From Bacteroidota bacterium (GTDB lineage: Bacteria > Bacteroidota > Bacteroidia > Chitinophagales > Chitinophagaceae): a stretch of 64,000 nucleotides of DNA. Every line of letters starts with the position of its first letter. The first letter of the stretch is position 1. Shown here one piece after another: positions 26,342 to 34,292 of the stretch. The notes below the pieces were generated by a model that saw nothing but the letters and a program-made list of their open reading frames with translations, was not told the origin of the DNA and did no database searches. Made by a program: the position numbers and the translations under genes. Where the stretch lies: assembly GCA_023409975.1 (NCBI GenBank), contig JAEYQO010000121.1:30151-94150 (forward strand), read 5' to 3'.

Positions 26342-26773
26342 CTAAATTATGAGGTTACTCAAATGCCTGATTTTGTCTACAGCGATCCGCTGTGCAAGCT
26401 GAACCTCTGCAAAATTCCGGAGATGCCTGATGAGGCCTGAAGCTTCCGTTTCGGCGTCTCCATGCTGAATCATCCAGAGGTAGTCGAGTTGCCGGATCTC
26501 AGGAAGCAGGCTTTCCTTTTCGGATTTGAGTTTATAAAGCAGATACCGGTTGCCGTTAAGCGGTATTTCATAGCGGTAGATAGGGAAAACCAGTGTGTCC
26601 CCTTTAGTTTGGACTTCAATGTCTGAATCCATGTCCCTCGCCAGTTTCAAATTGAAACAACGATTCAATAGCCAGCAGAATCGGTAATCCGGGACGCTGC
26701 TGGAGATACCGATCAAAGCGACATCCGTGAAATACTCCGTTTGCATAGACTGGATGTCGAGGGTCAGCTTCAT
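26342..26773 (-). CDS. IPExxxVDY family protein
   Basis: 143 residues from ATG 26773 (MKLTLDIQSM); the frame extends upstream to 26854, but that part reads into the purA promoter region. A Bacteroidota family of unknown function. Family signs: VPDYRFCWLLNRCFNLKLARD near residues 30-48 and the signature in the variant form LPEIRQLDYLWM near residue 98. Cytosolic, no signal peptide. Divergent from purA with 150 bp between the starts. Confidence 0.82.
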   Translation of the reverse strand: MKLTLDIQSMQTEYFTDVALIGISSSVPDYRFCWLLNRCFNLKLARDMDSDIEVQTKGDTLVFPIYRYEIPLNGNRYLLYKLKSEKESLLPEIRQLDYLWMIQHGDAETEASGLIRHLRNFAEVQLAQRIAVDKIRHLSNLII

Positions 26774-26923
26774 TGCGTTGAACAGATTTAAACGTAAAGT
26801 TGCACCCAAATCAAGTAAAAACAAACTCTCCGGTTCCAGGGTTTTCCCGCGCAAGACCTTCTAATTCGAATTTCCTGAAAATCAATTTTGCTTTCCTAAT
26901 TTTACGCCCTTCAATACCAAGCA

Positions 26924-28189
26924 ATGATAGATGTTTTACTCGGCCTGCAATGGGGAGACGAAGGGAAAGGGAAGATCGTCGATTACCTGGCCTCTCAATA
27001 TGATGTGATTGCTCGTTTCCAGGGTGGACCTAATGCTGGTCATACCCTTTATGTAAATGGTGTAAAGGTCGTTCTGCATACAATACCTTCAGGTGTTTTT
27101 CATCAGCATTGCCTGAATCTCATTGGTAACGGAGTTGTAATCGATCCGGTAACCTTACACAGGGAAATAGAGGCCATCCAACCCCTGCAACCTGATGTTC
27201 TGAACAGACTATTCGTATCTCACCGGGCACATTTGATCATTCCTACCCACCGCGCCCTTGACGCAGCCTCTGAGGCTGCTAAAGGGAAGGAGAAAATTGG
27301 TTCAACTTTGAAAGGAATCGGACCCGCATATATGGATAAAACAGGCCGTAACGGCCTGAGGGTGGGGGATATTCTCAGTAAAAATTTCCGGACAAAGTAT
27401 GAGGCGCTGAAGCAGAAACACCTGGAGATCCTGAGCCATTTTGAGTCTCCCATTAGTTGGGAGGAGTTTGAGGCACCGTTCTTTGACGCTGTTGAAAAGC
27501 TCAGGGCACTGAATATCATAAACGCAGAATATTGGCTCGATGAGCAACTGAAGTCCGGCAAGCGAATTCTGGCCGAAGGGGCACAGGGAAGCATGCTGGA
27601 TATTGATTTTGGAACGTATCCGTTTGTTACGTCCAGTAATACGATATCCGCTGGCGTTTGCAACGGACTTGGTGTACCGCCAACCGCAGTTGGTGAGGTC
27701 TATGGTATTACCAAGGCCTATTGTACACGGGTAGGGGGAGGTCCTTTTCCAACTGAGCTGCTGGACGAAACCGGAGACGCGCTTCGTAAGGCCGGTGCTG
27801 AGTTCGGGGCTACCACCGGCAGGCCAAGAAGGTGCGGATGGATTGACCTCGTAGCGTTGAGGTATGCGGTAATGCTCAGTGGTGTTACCCGGCTAATTAT
27901 TACAAAAGCGGACGTCCTGGACCAGTTTAATCCAATAAGGGCAGCCGTGTCCTACCGGATTGAGGGTCGGGAAACGAGAGAGCTCCCCTACGACTTGTGT
28001 GATGTAGCCATCGAACCTGTTTATAAGGATTTTGCCGGATGGGACCAGCCTGTGAGTACTTGTACGAGCTATCAGGAGCTGCCACAGGTCTTCAAAGATT
28101 ATTGCAAATTTGTCGAAGAGTACCTTGAAACGAGTATTGCCTTCGTTTCGAATGGCACAGGAAGAGACCAGTTGCTTAAAGTTGTATAA
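26924..28189 (+). CDS. purA: Adenylosuccinate synthetase
   Basis: 421 residues, normal length. GTP-dependent joining of IMP and aspartate, first committed step to AMP. Seen: GLQWGDEGKGKIVDYLA with the P-loop-like GDEGKGK, GGPNAGHT, GIGPAYMDKTGRNGLRVGD, EGAQGSMLDIDFGTYPFVTSSNT and the GTP-base motif region TKADVLD. Start at ATG 26924 gives the conserved MIDVLLGLQWGDEGKGK. Confidence 0.97.
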   Translation: MIDVLLGLQWGDEGKGKIVDYLASQYDVIARFQGGPNAGHTLYVNGVKVVLHTIPSGVFHQHCLNLIGNGVVIDPVTLHREIEAIQPLQPDVLNRLFVSHRAHLIIPTHRALDAASEAAKGKEKIGSTLKGIGPAYMDKTGRNGLRVGDILSKNFRTKYEALKQKHLEILSHFESPISWEEFEAPFFDAVEKLRALNIINAEYWLDEQLKSGKRILAEGAQGSMLDIDFGTYPFVTSSNTISAGVCNGLGVPPTAVGEVYGITKAYCTRVGGGPFPTELLDETGDALRKAGAEFGATTGRPRRCGWIDLVALRYAVMLSGVTRLIITKADVLDQFNPIRAAVSYRIEGRETRELPYDLCDVAIEPVYKDFAGWDQPVSTCTSYQELPQVFKDYCKFVEEYLETSIAFVSNGTGRDQLLKVV

Positions 28190-28193
28190 GAAA

Positions 28194-28249
28194 TTGATGG
28201 TTCGTGGTTGCTGGCTGATAGTTGATGGGTCGTGCTTGATGAGTGGTGT
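28194..28249. repeat. Degenerate 7-bp tandem repeat
   Basis: Eight consecutive heptamers: TTGATGG, TTCGTGG, TTGCTGG, CTGATAG, TTGATGG, GTCGTGC, TTGATGA, GTGGTGT, with T/G at positions 2-3 and G at 6-7 in most. It starts 4 bp after the purA stop. Confidence 0.65.
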
Positions 28250-28363
28250 GAAGCTTCGCAGTGATCAATAGACATTCTGAACAAAAATGTTCCTTTTTTT
28301 AGACGAAAAATTTGGCAATTTCACCAAACAGTTAAAATTTTACGCAATCAATAGTAGCGTACT

Positions 28364-28777
28364 ATGAGATCAAATTCTACCAGGAAAGTAATTGGAAAAA
28401 AGAGCGCACCGGTAAGTGCGGCCACCCCTAAAAAATCATCAGGCAGCAGGACTAAAAAGACAGTAGTAGACGAAGATTCGCTTGAAGAAGATCAAGAGGA
28501 TCGTCCGTTGAAAAAGACTGCTTCTAAAAAAACCTCAACCAGAGACGATGATGACGATGATGATGACATCGATGATGTGGATGACGATTTTGATTCTGCA
28601 GATGAGGAAGATTTCGATATTGAAAAGGAATTTGAAGAGTTTGAGCTCCCCAAGTCCAGGAAAGCTTCAGGTAAGAAGAAAGCCGGTGACGATGATTTTG
28701 ACATTGATGACGAATTCAAAGACCTGGGCTTCTTTAGCGAGGATAACGGATTTGACGACGATGATGATGACTTCTAA
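28364..28777 (+). CDS. Low-complexity polyampholyte protein with Asp-rich tail
   Basis: 137 residues: a basic N-terminus (residues 1-40, many Lys/Arg/Ser), then blocks of consecutive Asp (eight in a row near residue 63), an acidic Glu/Phe segment, a short basic patch (KSRKASGKKK) and an Asp-rich C-terminus ending in Asp-Phe. No fold or family recognised; likely intrinsically disordered. The layout recalls nucleic-acid mimicking tails such as that of RNA polymerase delta, but that is only analogy. It lies between purA and pabB, 5 bp before the longest possible pabB frame. Confidence 0.75.
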   Translation: MRSNSTRKVIGKKSAPVSAATPKKSSGSRTKKTVVDEDSLEEDQEDRPLKKTASKKTSTRDDDDDDDDIDDVDDDFDSADEEDFDIEKEFEEFELPKSRKASGKKKAGDDDFDIDDEFKDLGFFSEDNGFDDDDDDF

Positions 28778-28841
28778 AGGGCATGGCCGGTAGAATTGAA
28801 TCCAGGTTCTCTTTAAGAGATGATTTAAGAACGTTTAAAAG

Positions 28842-28889
28842 AAAGATGCTGAATTGGGCCGAACAATTCAGCATCTTTTCTTTTTTGGA
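28842..28889 (+). terminator. Terminator-like hairpin over the pabB start codon
   Basis: A perfect 15-bp inverted repeat, AAAGATGCTGAATTG at 28842-28856 and CAATTCAGCATCTTT at 28864-28878, 7-nt loop, followed by TTCTTTTTTGG. The pabB ATG (28846-28848) lies in the 5' arm. It can terminate the upstream acidic-protein transcript and would also hide the pabB start. Confidence 0.78.
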
Positions 28890-30078
28890 TAATAACGAAT
28901 ACAACCTCAGGCCGGCAAGGTATGAATGTATTCTGGCAGTATCCTATTCGCAGAATCCTGGTAATTCTGTCTATTCGCTTGATGAATTGGAAGACTGGCA
29001 TCGAAGTAATAACGATTGGCTTTTCGGACATATCAGCTACGATTACAAGAATTCGCTTGAACCAAAGTTGAGATCTAAGAAAGCGCAAAGGTTTCATTTC
29101 CCGGATCTGTGCTTCTTCTGTCCTGACGTGATAGTTTTCCTGCCTCATGGTGGGGAAGAGGCGACGATCATCTCTAACGGTGAACTCCCTATAAATATCT
29201 TCCGCGCCATTACTACACAGACCGAAGACAATGAATCAGAACTCCCTTCTTTGAAATTTATCCCGCGAATTGATAAGACACAGTATCTGGAGGCTATTGA
29301 TCAAATGCGCGAACACATAAGAAACGGAGATTGCTATGAAGTGAATTACTGTGTCGAAAGGTATTGTGAAGGCGCTTCCATTCCCCCGATACAGACCTTT
29401 CAACGGTTAAACGCGTTGTCACCTATGCCTTTTGCTGCTTGCTACCGGCTTCAGGACAAGTGGTTGCTTTCAGCGAGTCCCGAAAGATATCTTTTTAGGG
29501 AAGGCCGTCAGGTAGTAAGTCAGCCTATGAAGGGCACTGCAAGAAGGCATTCCGATCCGGCAAAAGACGAGGAAGCCAGACAGCACTTGCGGAATAGTGT
29601 TAAAGAAATGGCGGAGAATGTAATGATCGTTGATTTAGTTAGAAATGATCTTTCCCGCTCTTGCAGACAAGGAAGTATCCGGGTGGATGAGCTCTTTTCT
29701 ATCTATAGCTTTCCGGGTGTTCACCAAATGATATCTACGATCTCTGGTGAGTTAGAGGGAGCCTCGGACCTTACAGATCCTATACGATATTCCTTTCCGA
29801 TGGGGAGTATGACTGGAGCACCGAAGTTTAAAGTCATGGAGCTGATCGAGCATTACGAGGTGTCAAGAAGAGAGTTGTTTTCAGGTGCAGTAGGATATAT
29901 TGATCCCAACGGTGACTTCGATTTCAATGTAGTCATCAGAAGTCTTTTTTATCATGAAACCACCCGGTACCTTTCCTTTCAGACGGGTGGGGCCATCACC
30001 TTTGATAGTGTGCCTCTGGAAGAATTTGAGGAGATGCAACTGAAAGCCTGGGCAATTGAAAGTCTGTTTAAGGGTTGA
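28846..30078 (+). CDS. pabB: Aminodeoxychorismate synthase component I / chorismate-binding enzyme
   Basis: 410 residues from ATG 28846 (MLNWAEQF); an earlier in-frame ATG at 28783 would add 21 residues and cannot be excluded. Makes 4-amino-4-deoxychorismate for folate. The C-terminal chorismate-binding domain is complete: QPMKGTARR (the PIKGT-type Lys typical of PabB, where TrpE has Ala), ENVMIVDLVRNDL, HQMISTISG, FPMGSMTGAPKFKVMELI and FSGAVGYID. The N-terminal half is short and diverged. The hairpin over its start (see separate entry) implies regulated expression. No pabA or pabC adjoins. Confidence 0.87.
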   Translation: MLNWAEQFSIFSFLDNNEYNLRPARYECILAVSYSQNPGNSVYSLDELEDWHRSNNDWLFGHISYDYKNSLEPKLRSKKAQRFHFPDLCFFCPDVIVFLPHGGEEATIISNGELPINIFRAITTQTEDNESELPSLKFIPRIDKTQYLEAIDQMREHIRNGDCYEVNYCVERYCEGASIPPIQTFQRLNALSPMPFAACYRLQDKWLLSASPERYLFREGRQVVSQPMKGTARRHSDPAKDEEARQHLRNSVKEMAENVMIVDLVRNDLSRSCRQGSIRVDELFSIYSFPGVHQMISTISGELEGASDLTDPIRYSFPMGSMTGAPKFKVMELIEHYEVSRRELFSGAVGYIDPNGDFDFNVVIRSLFYHETTRYLSFQTGGAITFDSVPLEEFEEMQLKAWAIESLFKG

Positions 30079-30110
30079 AAAACGATTAAACCTTATCGAG
30101 TGTTATAGTA

Positions 30111-30761
30111 TCAGATCTCCACCAGCTGGTGCTTTACTGCGTATAAAACCAATCCTGTCTTAGACTTCACGCCGAACTTTTCAAAAACTGATTCTCTGTA
30201 TTTGTCGATGGTTCTACGGTGCGCGTTCATCATACTGGCAATTTGCTCATAGGTGTATTCATGCTCATCGCAAACCAATCGTAGAAACTCCATTTCTCTG
30301 TCATTAAGCGAGCAGGGCACAGGTAGGCGGGGTTCTTCACTTGTCTCTCCTGTCAAAGCTTTGAAAAACATTTCATCATGATAGTAGCCGGCCAGAAAGA
30401 TATCTGTAAGCGCCTGACGAAGCGAGGATGCGCTACAATTCTTATGGAGGTACCCGCGAATGCCCATCCTGAACAACCTGATTATTAAAGATTCATCATC
30501 CGTCAGTGTCAGAAGCAGTACCGGCACCTTGATTTTATTCTTGTGGAGCCACTCTACCACTTGGGTGCCGTTCATCTCAGGCATCTCATGATCGAGAATA
30601 ATGAGGTCCGGAGATTCCGCAAAAGGAAACGATTCGACCAGTAGTCTGCCGTTATCGAATTCTACAACAACATTGTAAGGTCCAAGCTTTTCGATCAGTT
30701 CCTTTAGGCCTGACCTTACAACGACATGATCATCAACGAGGATTATCTTTTTTCGTTCCAT
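30111..30761 (-). CDS. NarL/LuxR-type response regulator
   Basis: 216 residues. An N-terminal receiver domain with acidic pocket DDH at 10-12, phospho-acceptor D57 in LIILDHEMP, and Lys near 107; a C-terminal LuxR-type helix-turn-helix (LNDREMEFLRLVCDEHEYTYEQIASMMNAHRRTIDKYRESVFEKFG, about 150-195). Predicted to be phosphorylated by the kinase encoded 5 bp upstream on the same strand. Target genes unknown. Confidence 0.92.
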   Translation of the reverse strand: MERKKIILVDDHVVVRSGLKELIEKLGPYNVVVEFDNGRLLVESFPFAESPDLIILDHEMPEMNGTQVVEWLHKNKIKVPVLLLTLTDDESLIIRLFRMGIRGYLHKNCSASSLRQALTDIFLAGYYHDEMFFKALTGETSEEPRLPVPCSLNDREMEFLRLVCDEHEYTYEQIASMMNAHRRTIDKYRESVFEKFGVKSKTGLVLYAVKHQLVEI

Positions 30762-30766
30762 AAGAC

Positions 30767-31555
30767 TTAGTTCAGTTGGTTTTCTGTTGGTGGCTTAAGA
30801 GACAGGACTACTTCGCATCCCTTCCCCGGAGCTGTATTTATTTTGCAGTCGAGGCCAGAAAGTTCCGCTCTTCTCAGGATATTCTTCAATCCGTTTGCGC
30901 CTTCCATTGAGGTGTCAAAGTCGAAACCCCTACCGTCATCCCGCACTCTCAGACAGGTTCCACGCGCTCCTCCGACTTCGATAAAAAGATTCTTAGCCTG
31001 TGAATGTTTGAGGACATTATGTAATATTTCCTGGTAGATACGAAAAATGAATAATTGCTGTTCCTTCGACGGCATAACCCATTGTTCGAGTCTGTTCCAG
31101 TGGACCTGAATTTTCTTCAACTGTTGTATCCGGTCAGCCTCCTGTTTTAATATGGAGTCGAGTGTCTGATCCTTTATATATTCGGGATTTAGCGTTCTGC
31201 TCAGCATCCGAAGTTGCTGTGAAATCGCTTCGGTAGTTTTCACGAGCGGCTGTAACTCTGGTTCAAGATGGTTATAGTCGAGCAACTTGTTTTCCAACTG
31301 CAGTCTTAGGTATGTAAGAAGATGTCCGATATTATCGTGGATTTCTCTTGAAAGATGTGCTCGAACTGCTTCAGCCACCTCTGATTCTGCAGTTCTAAGT
31401 TCCTGCTGATACTCCAGAGCCACCTGTTTCATTTTCATTTGCTGCTCTAGTTTCTGGCGCACTGAAATGAAAAATGTTATTGCAATACCCGCCACCAAAA
31501 GCAGTAGGGCGAGCGTTGTAAATACTACTGCAAGAATAATCTGTTGATCAGTCAT
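30767..31555 (-). CDS. NarL-family sensor histidine kinase with one membrane helix
   Basis: 262 residues. An N-terminal helix (residues 7-30) leads into a coiled-coil and a HisKA_3-type dimerisation domain with the phosphorylated H73 in LSREIHDNIGHLL; the C-terminal HATPase shows N-box EILHNVLKHSQA and G-boxes DDGRGFD and GANGLKNILRRA. There is no periplasmic sensor domain, so signal input must come through the membrane or a partner. It overlaps the 7-TM-like gene by 8 bp and is 5 bp from the response regulator. Confidence 0.92.
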   Translation of the reverse strand: MTDQQIILAVVFTTLALLLLVAGIAITFFISVRQKLEQQMKMKQVALEYQQELRTAESEVAEAVRAHLSREIHDNIGHLLTYLRLQLENKLLDYNHLEPELQPLVKTTEAISQQLRMLSRTLNPEYIKDQTLDSILKQEADRIQQLKKIQVHWNRLEQWVMPSKEQQLFIFRIYQEILHNVLKHSQAKNLFIEVGGARGTCLRVRDDGRGFDFDTSMEGANGLKNILRRAELSGLDCKINTAPGKGCEVVLSLKPPTENQLN

Positions 31556-32204
31556 TGGTTACTACTTTCTGCTGCTTTCGCACTTCGACTATCAGACTGG
31601 AACAAATAATCGCATATAAAAGGATGCTTACGATAAATCGAGCGCTGTGAAGTACCTCCTGCATGTTGCCGTACAAACTTGTAAAATGGTTGAAAAAGCT
31701 ATAAGCAGGGATACTGCAACTAGTATAGATGAGTACACCAAGGCATAGGAAAATCGAGGAGTAAACAGGTTCGGATGCCCTTAAGAGACTTGTAAGCTGC
31801 AGGAGGTAATAGCCAGTAAGCAGAACACAGGATATCAGGAAGGACAAATCGAAAAGTTCTAAGTTGGTTGCAGTTTTCAGTTCCCAGGCAAAGACAGCAA
31901 AAAACAGAGGAATGATAATGTACAAAGTTTTCCTGGATGCAGCCGTAGGCGCAAGGTAATATCCAGCTAATATGAGAATCAGGAACTGCAACAAGATGTA
32001 AGCATTATATAGCCAGATATTGTTATGTTGCCCCGCTCCCGATACCAGGTACAGGCCCATAGCCTCAATACACGAGGAAACGAACAGAAAAAGCACAATG
32101 ATTCTGCTGGGCAGGAGCAGCCGTTTGAAACCTGCGACTCCAACAATCAACCCGGAAACCATGAACAGGTCTGCTATAAAAGGGAGGTATTCTACCATAA
32201 TCAA
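31548..32204 (-). CDS. Polytopic membrane protein coupled to a two-component system
   Basis: 218 residues with about seven predicted hydrophobic helices and hardly any soluble part; starts MIMVEYLPFIADLFMVSG (or at the second Met, 32198). No family recognised by eye. The 8-bp overlap with the histidine kinase gene means they are translated together. Because that kinase has no sensing domain of its own, this protein is a candidate sensor or modulator; inference from context. Confidence 0.75.
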   Translation of the reverse strand: MIMVEYLPFIADLFMVSGLIVGVAGFKRLLLPSRIIVLFLFVSSCIEAMGLYLVSGAGQHNNIWLYNAYILLQFLILILAGYYLAPTAASRKTLYIIIPLFFAVFAWELKTATNLELFDLSFLISCVLLTGYYLLQLTSLLRASEPVYSSIFLCLGVLIYTSCSIPAYSFFNHFTSLYGNMQEVLHSARFIVSILLYAIICSSLIVEVRKQQKVVTND

Positions 32205-32238
32205 AAAGACCAGTTTCTGCGAAAATCAATCCGTCTGT

Positions 32239-33060
32239 TTACCTTACTTCGACGGTGACGCTAGGGCAGTTCGGAGGGCAGACATGACCGAAATTCGCCG
32301 CCATTGTTCTAAAGATCGGACCACTTCCGGGCTCTGAAGTTTCCGACCCGTTGGGTGAGCGGGTAGAAATTACGATTTTGTGCTGATACCTACCATTGTT
32401 GTCCTTCTCGGCTACGGAGGTAAAGTACAGTACAGTGGACGCGAATCCAGTTGTTTTATTATCTGCTACCAGGGAGTCAATTACTTCGAAGGGGAAAAAA
32501 CTACCAGAAACCTTTTCTTCGGGATATTGAATAAACGTTTCAACATACTGTTTATAGCGAGCACTGTTTTCGTGTGCTTCACTTGAGTCAAGGCTGGATT
32601 TACGCACATCGAAGAGCCGGTCATTATATGCGTAATAAACGGGGAGATTGGTATGCAATATTACCGAGTCGAGATCATAAGTGGAGGAGGGGAAGGTGAA
32701 ATCGACCATTCCGGAGTTCGTGGAATTGGAAGTTACGTAAACAGGTACGTAATAAAGAACGATCTTATTCTCAGCCGATAGCCCATATAAAACCCGAATT
32801 CCTTCGAACCAGGCTGGTGTGCCTGGTTGTTCGCCTGTATTCCTTTTCTCAGAAAGAGATTGATATTGAACGATTTCCGTCTGCCTTATTTTAAACGGAC
32901 TAAGACCCTGATAATTCTGATAAAAATCTTTTGACTGAGCATGCAGGTTTTGGTAAGTCACCGGATACCGGCTCAGATTCAGATGGACTGGCCTCTGTGC
33001 TAAAGATCCAAAACTGCAAAGCAGCAGAAATGCAAAAATGATGTTGAAGGAATATCTCAT
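32239..33060 (-). CDS. Secreted protein of unknown function
   Basis: 273 residues with a signal peptide (IIFAFLLLCSFGSLAQ). No membrane helix after it. Repeated Tyr/Ser/Asp-rich strands (NKIVLYYVPVYVTSNSTNSG, STYDLDSVILHTNLPVYYAYNDRLFDVRK) suggest a beta-rich extracytoplasmic domain; the C-terminal HVCPPNCPS holds two Cys that could form a disulfide. Located 34 bp upstream of the signalling locus on the same strand, so it may be part of that transcript. Confidence 0.65.
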   Translation of the reverse strand: MRYSFNIIFAFLLLCSFGSLAQRPVHLNLSRYPVTYQNLHAQSKDFYQNYQGLSPFKIRQTEIVQYQSLSEKRNTGEQPGTPAWFEGIRVLYGLSAENKIVLYYVPVYVTSNSTNSGMVDFTFPSSTYDLDSVILHTNLPVYYAYNDRLFDVRKSSLDSSEAHENSARYKQYVETFIQYPEEKVSGSFFPFEVIDSLVADNKTTGFASTVLYFTSVAEKDNNGRYQHKIVISTRSPNGSETSEPGSGPIFRTMAANFGHVCPPNCPSVTVEVR

Positions 33061-33230
33061 GGATTCAGTTTTCTAGCTGCAAGTTTTGAAATATATCCGA
33101 TATATAAAAGAGTGGATAGCATTATTGTGCAATGAGAACAAGGAGTGTGAAAAATACCCTCGAAAAGTGCATTTTTTCACCTTGCAGTGTGTGCCTCACA
33201 GTTGCAAATTTGCAGTATAAAGTTTCAGCA

Positions 33231-33524
33231 ATGAATAACTATATATTACTGGCAGCTTCAATGGCATTTATTTTGACTGCGCTTCACCAGGTTTTTACGC
33301 TTCCGGCGGGAATTAAAAACATTTTGAATGAGGGTATGTCGCGACCGCTCTTGCTTTGCCTCCATGGTTTTGGACTTGCGATGTATATGGGTTGGTGTAT
33401 TTACGGCATACTATTGAAAGATATAGTGATCGTATTTGGTTGTGGCATGGGCGTAATCAGTTCTTCAATACTCTTTGGGTACACAGTTTGGCTTCGCAGG
33501 CGAACTGAAAGTACTGTAAAATAA
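33231..33524 (+). CDS. Three-helix small membrane protein, SemiSWEET-like
   Basis: 97 residues from ATG 33231; the frame is open back to 33132 but the extra residues are not membrane-like and sit on a promoter-like region. Three hydrophobic helices: residues 5-25, 38-58 and 62-84. The loop YGILLKDIVIVFGCGMGVISSSILFGYTVWL resembles the second half of the triple-helix bundle of SemiSWEET sugar transporters (YGIL..D..I...N.........IL), but the key Asn is a Gly/Cys and the PQ motif is missing. Assignment is tentative. Confidence 0.5.
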   Translation: MNNYILLAASMAFILTALHQVFTLPAGIKNILNEGMSRPLLLCLHGFGLAMYMGWCIYGILLKDIVIVFGCGMGVISSSILFGYTVWLRRRTESTVK

Positions 33525-33555
33525 TATTCGTCCTTTCGAATATGTTTCCATTAGC

Positions 33556-33585
33556 AGGGCAGGGGTTTCGTCCCCGCTCTTTTTT
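33556..33585 (+). terminator. Intrinsic terminator after the SemiSWEET-like gene
   Basis: Stem AGGGC-A-GGGG/CCCC-GCTCT with one bulged A and a 6-nt loop, followed by five more T. Only 15 bp separate it from the next gene, which therefore depends on read-through or on a promoter within the hairpin region. Confidence 0.75.
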
Positions 33586-33600
33586 AAAAAACTGGAACCG

Positions 33601-33840
33601 ATGATTCAATATAATGGTATTATTCAATGGAAGGATAAATGCATCCAGAATCCTGAGGTCGGTTACGATATATTTAAAATTCCTGCGGAAGGTGAGCTGG
33701 TGGTCGTCGTAGAAGATGGTCGCTATCTGGTAGTCCCCTATAGTAATCAGGAACGAATATTAGGAGTCGTAACCGAGATCACCTGCCAGAGCCAGCCTGG
33801 AGTCATGCGACCCGCAACCCTCAAACACGTTGGCGGTTAG
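33601..33840 (+). CDS. Hypothetical protein
   Basis: 79 residues, cytosolic, beta-rich (GELVVVVEDGRYLVVPYSNQERILGVVTEIT, residues about 31-60), no signal peptide or cysteine pair. No family recognised. It starts 15 bp after a terminator and is followed by a gene-free 452-bp stretch. Confidence 0.55.
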   Translation: MIQYNGIIQWKDKCIQNPEVGYDIFKIPAEGELVVVVEDGRYLVVPYSNQERILGVVTEITCQSQPGVMRPATLKHVGG

Positions 33841-34292
33841 CCGTTAACCGTTTTCTGGGGTCTAAAAGAATGGGAATCCGCAAAAAAGGAATTACCAAAT
33901 CTACAACCAGCCAAAGCCCTTCCATGTTGCTTGCACCTTCCTGCTACCTCCCTTATAAAATCCAACTAAGTTGCATAAGACCATGGGTCCGTGTCGGACA
34001 TACCTTGTATTGGTTTCCTAATGTGTCGGTCTGATCCGTATAGGTGATTGTTTAAACAGGGATTAATAGTTGGCCTTTTGTCCCTGGAGACAGACTGACT
34101 TAGAATAGTTTGAACAACTGTTCCCTGCAAATAATAAAAAACTCTGTGATGCCTTTGGTGAAAACCTGAAAGGGAAACAGAATCTTTTTAGTAGCCCTAT
34201 TCCTTAATATACAGTTCATGAAGTGAGTTCTATATATTTAAAGACGAGATGACGAATGTCACTGTTGGGTTGGATGGCTAAAAAAACATGCA
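33841..34292. other. Gene-free 452-bp stretch with periodic block and inverted repeats
   Basis: No convincing frame. It holds the 11-bp-periodic block at 33912-33977, a short hairpin GTCCG-TGT-CGGAC near 33990, and CAGGGA at 34057-34062 that can pair with TCCCTG at 34081-34086. An untranslated regulatory RNA cannot be excluded, but promoter and terminator are not evident. Confidence 0.4.
33912..33977 (+). repeat. 11-bp periodic intergenic array
   Basis: Six blocks in register: CAAAGCCCTTC, CATGTTGCTTG, CACCTTCCTGC, TACCTCCCTTA, TAAAATCCAAC, TAAGTTGCATA. Position 1 is C/T, position 2 is always A and position 8 always C. C-rich on the + strand, about 70 bp after the stop of the upstream + strand gene, which has no hairpin terminator. 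Confidence 0.65.
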
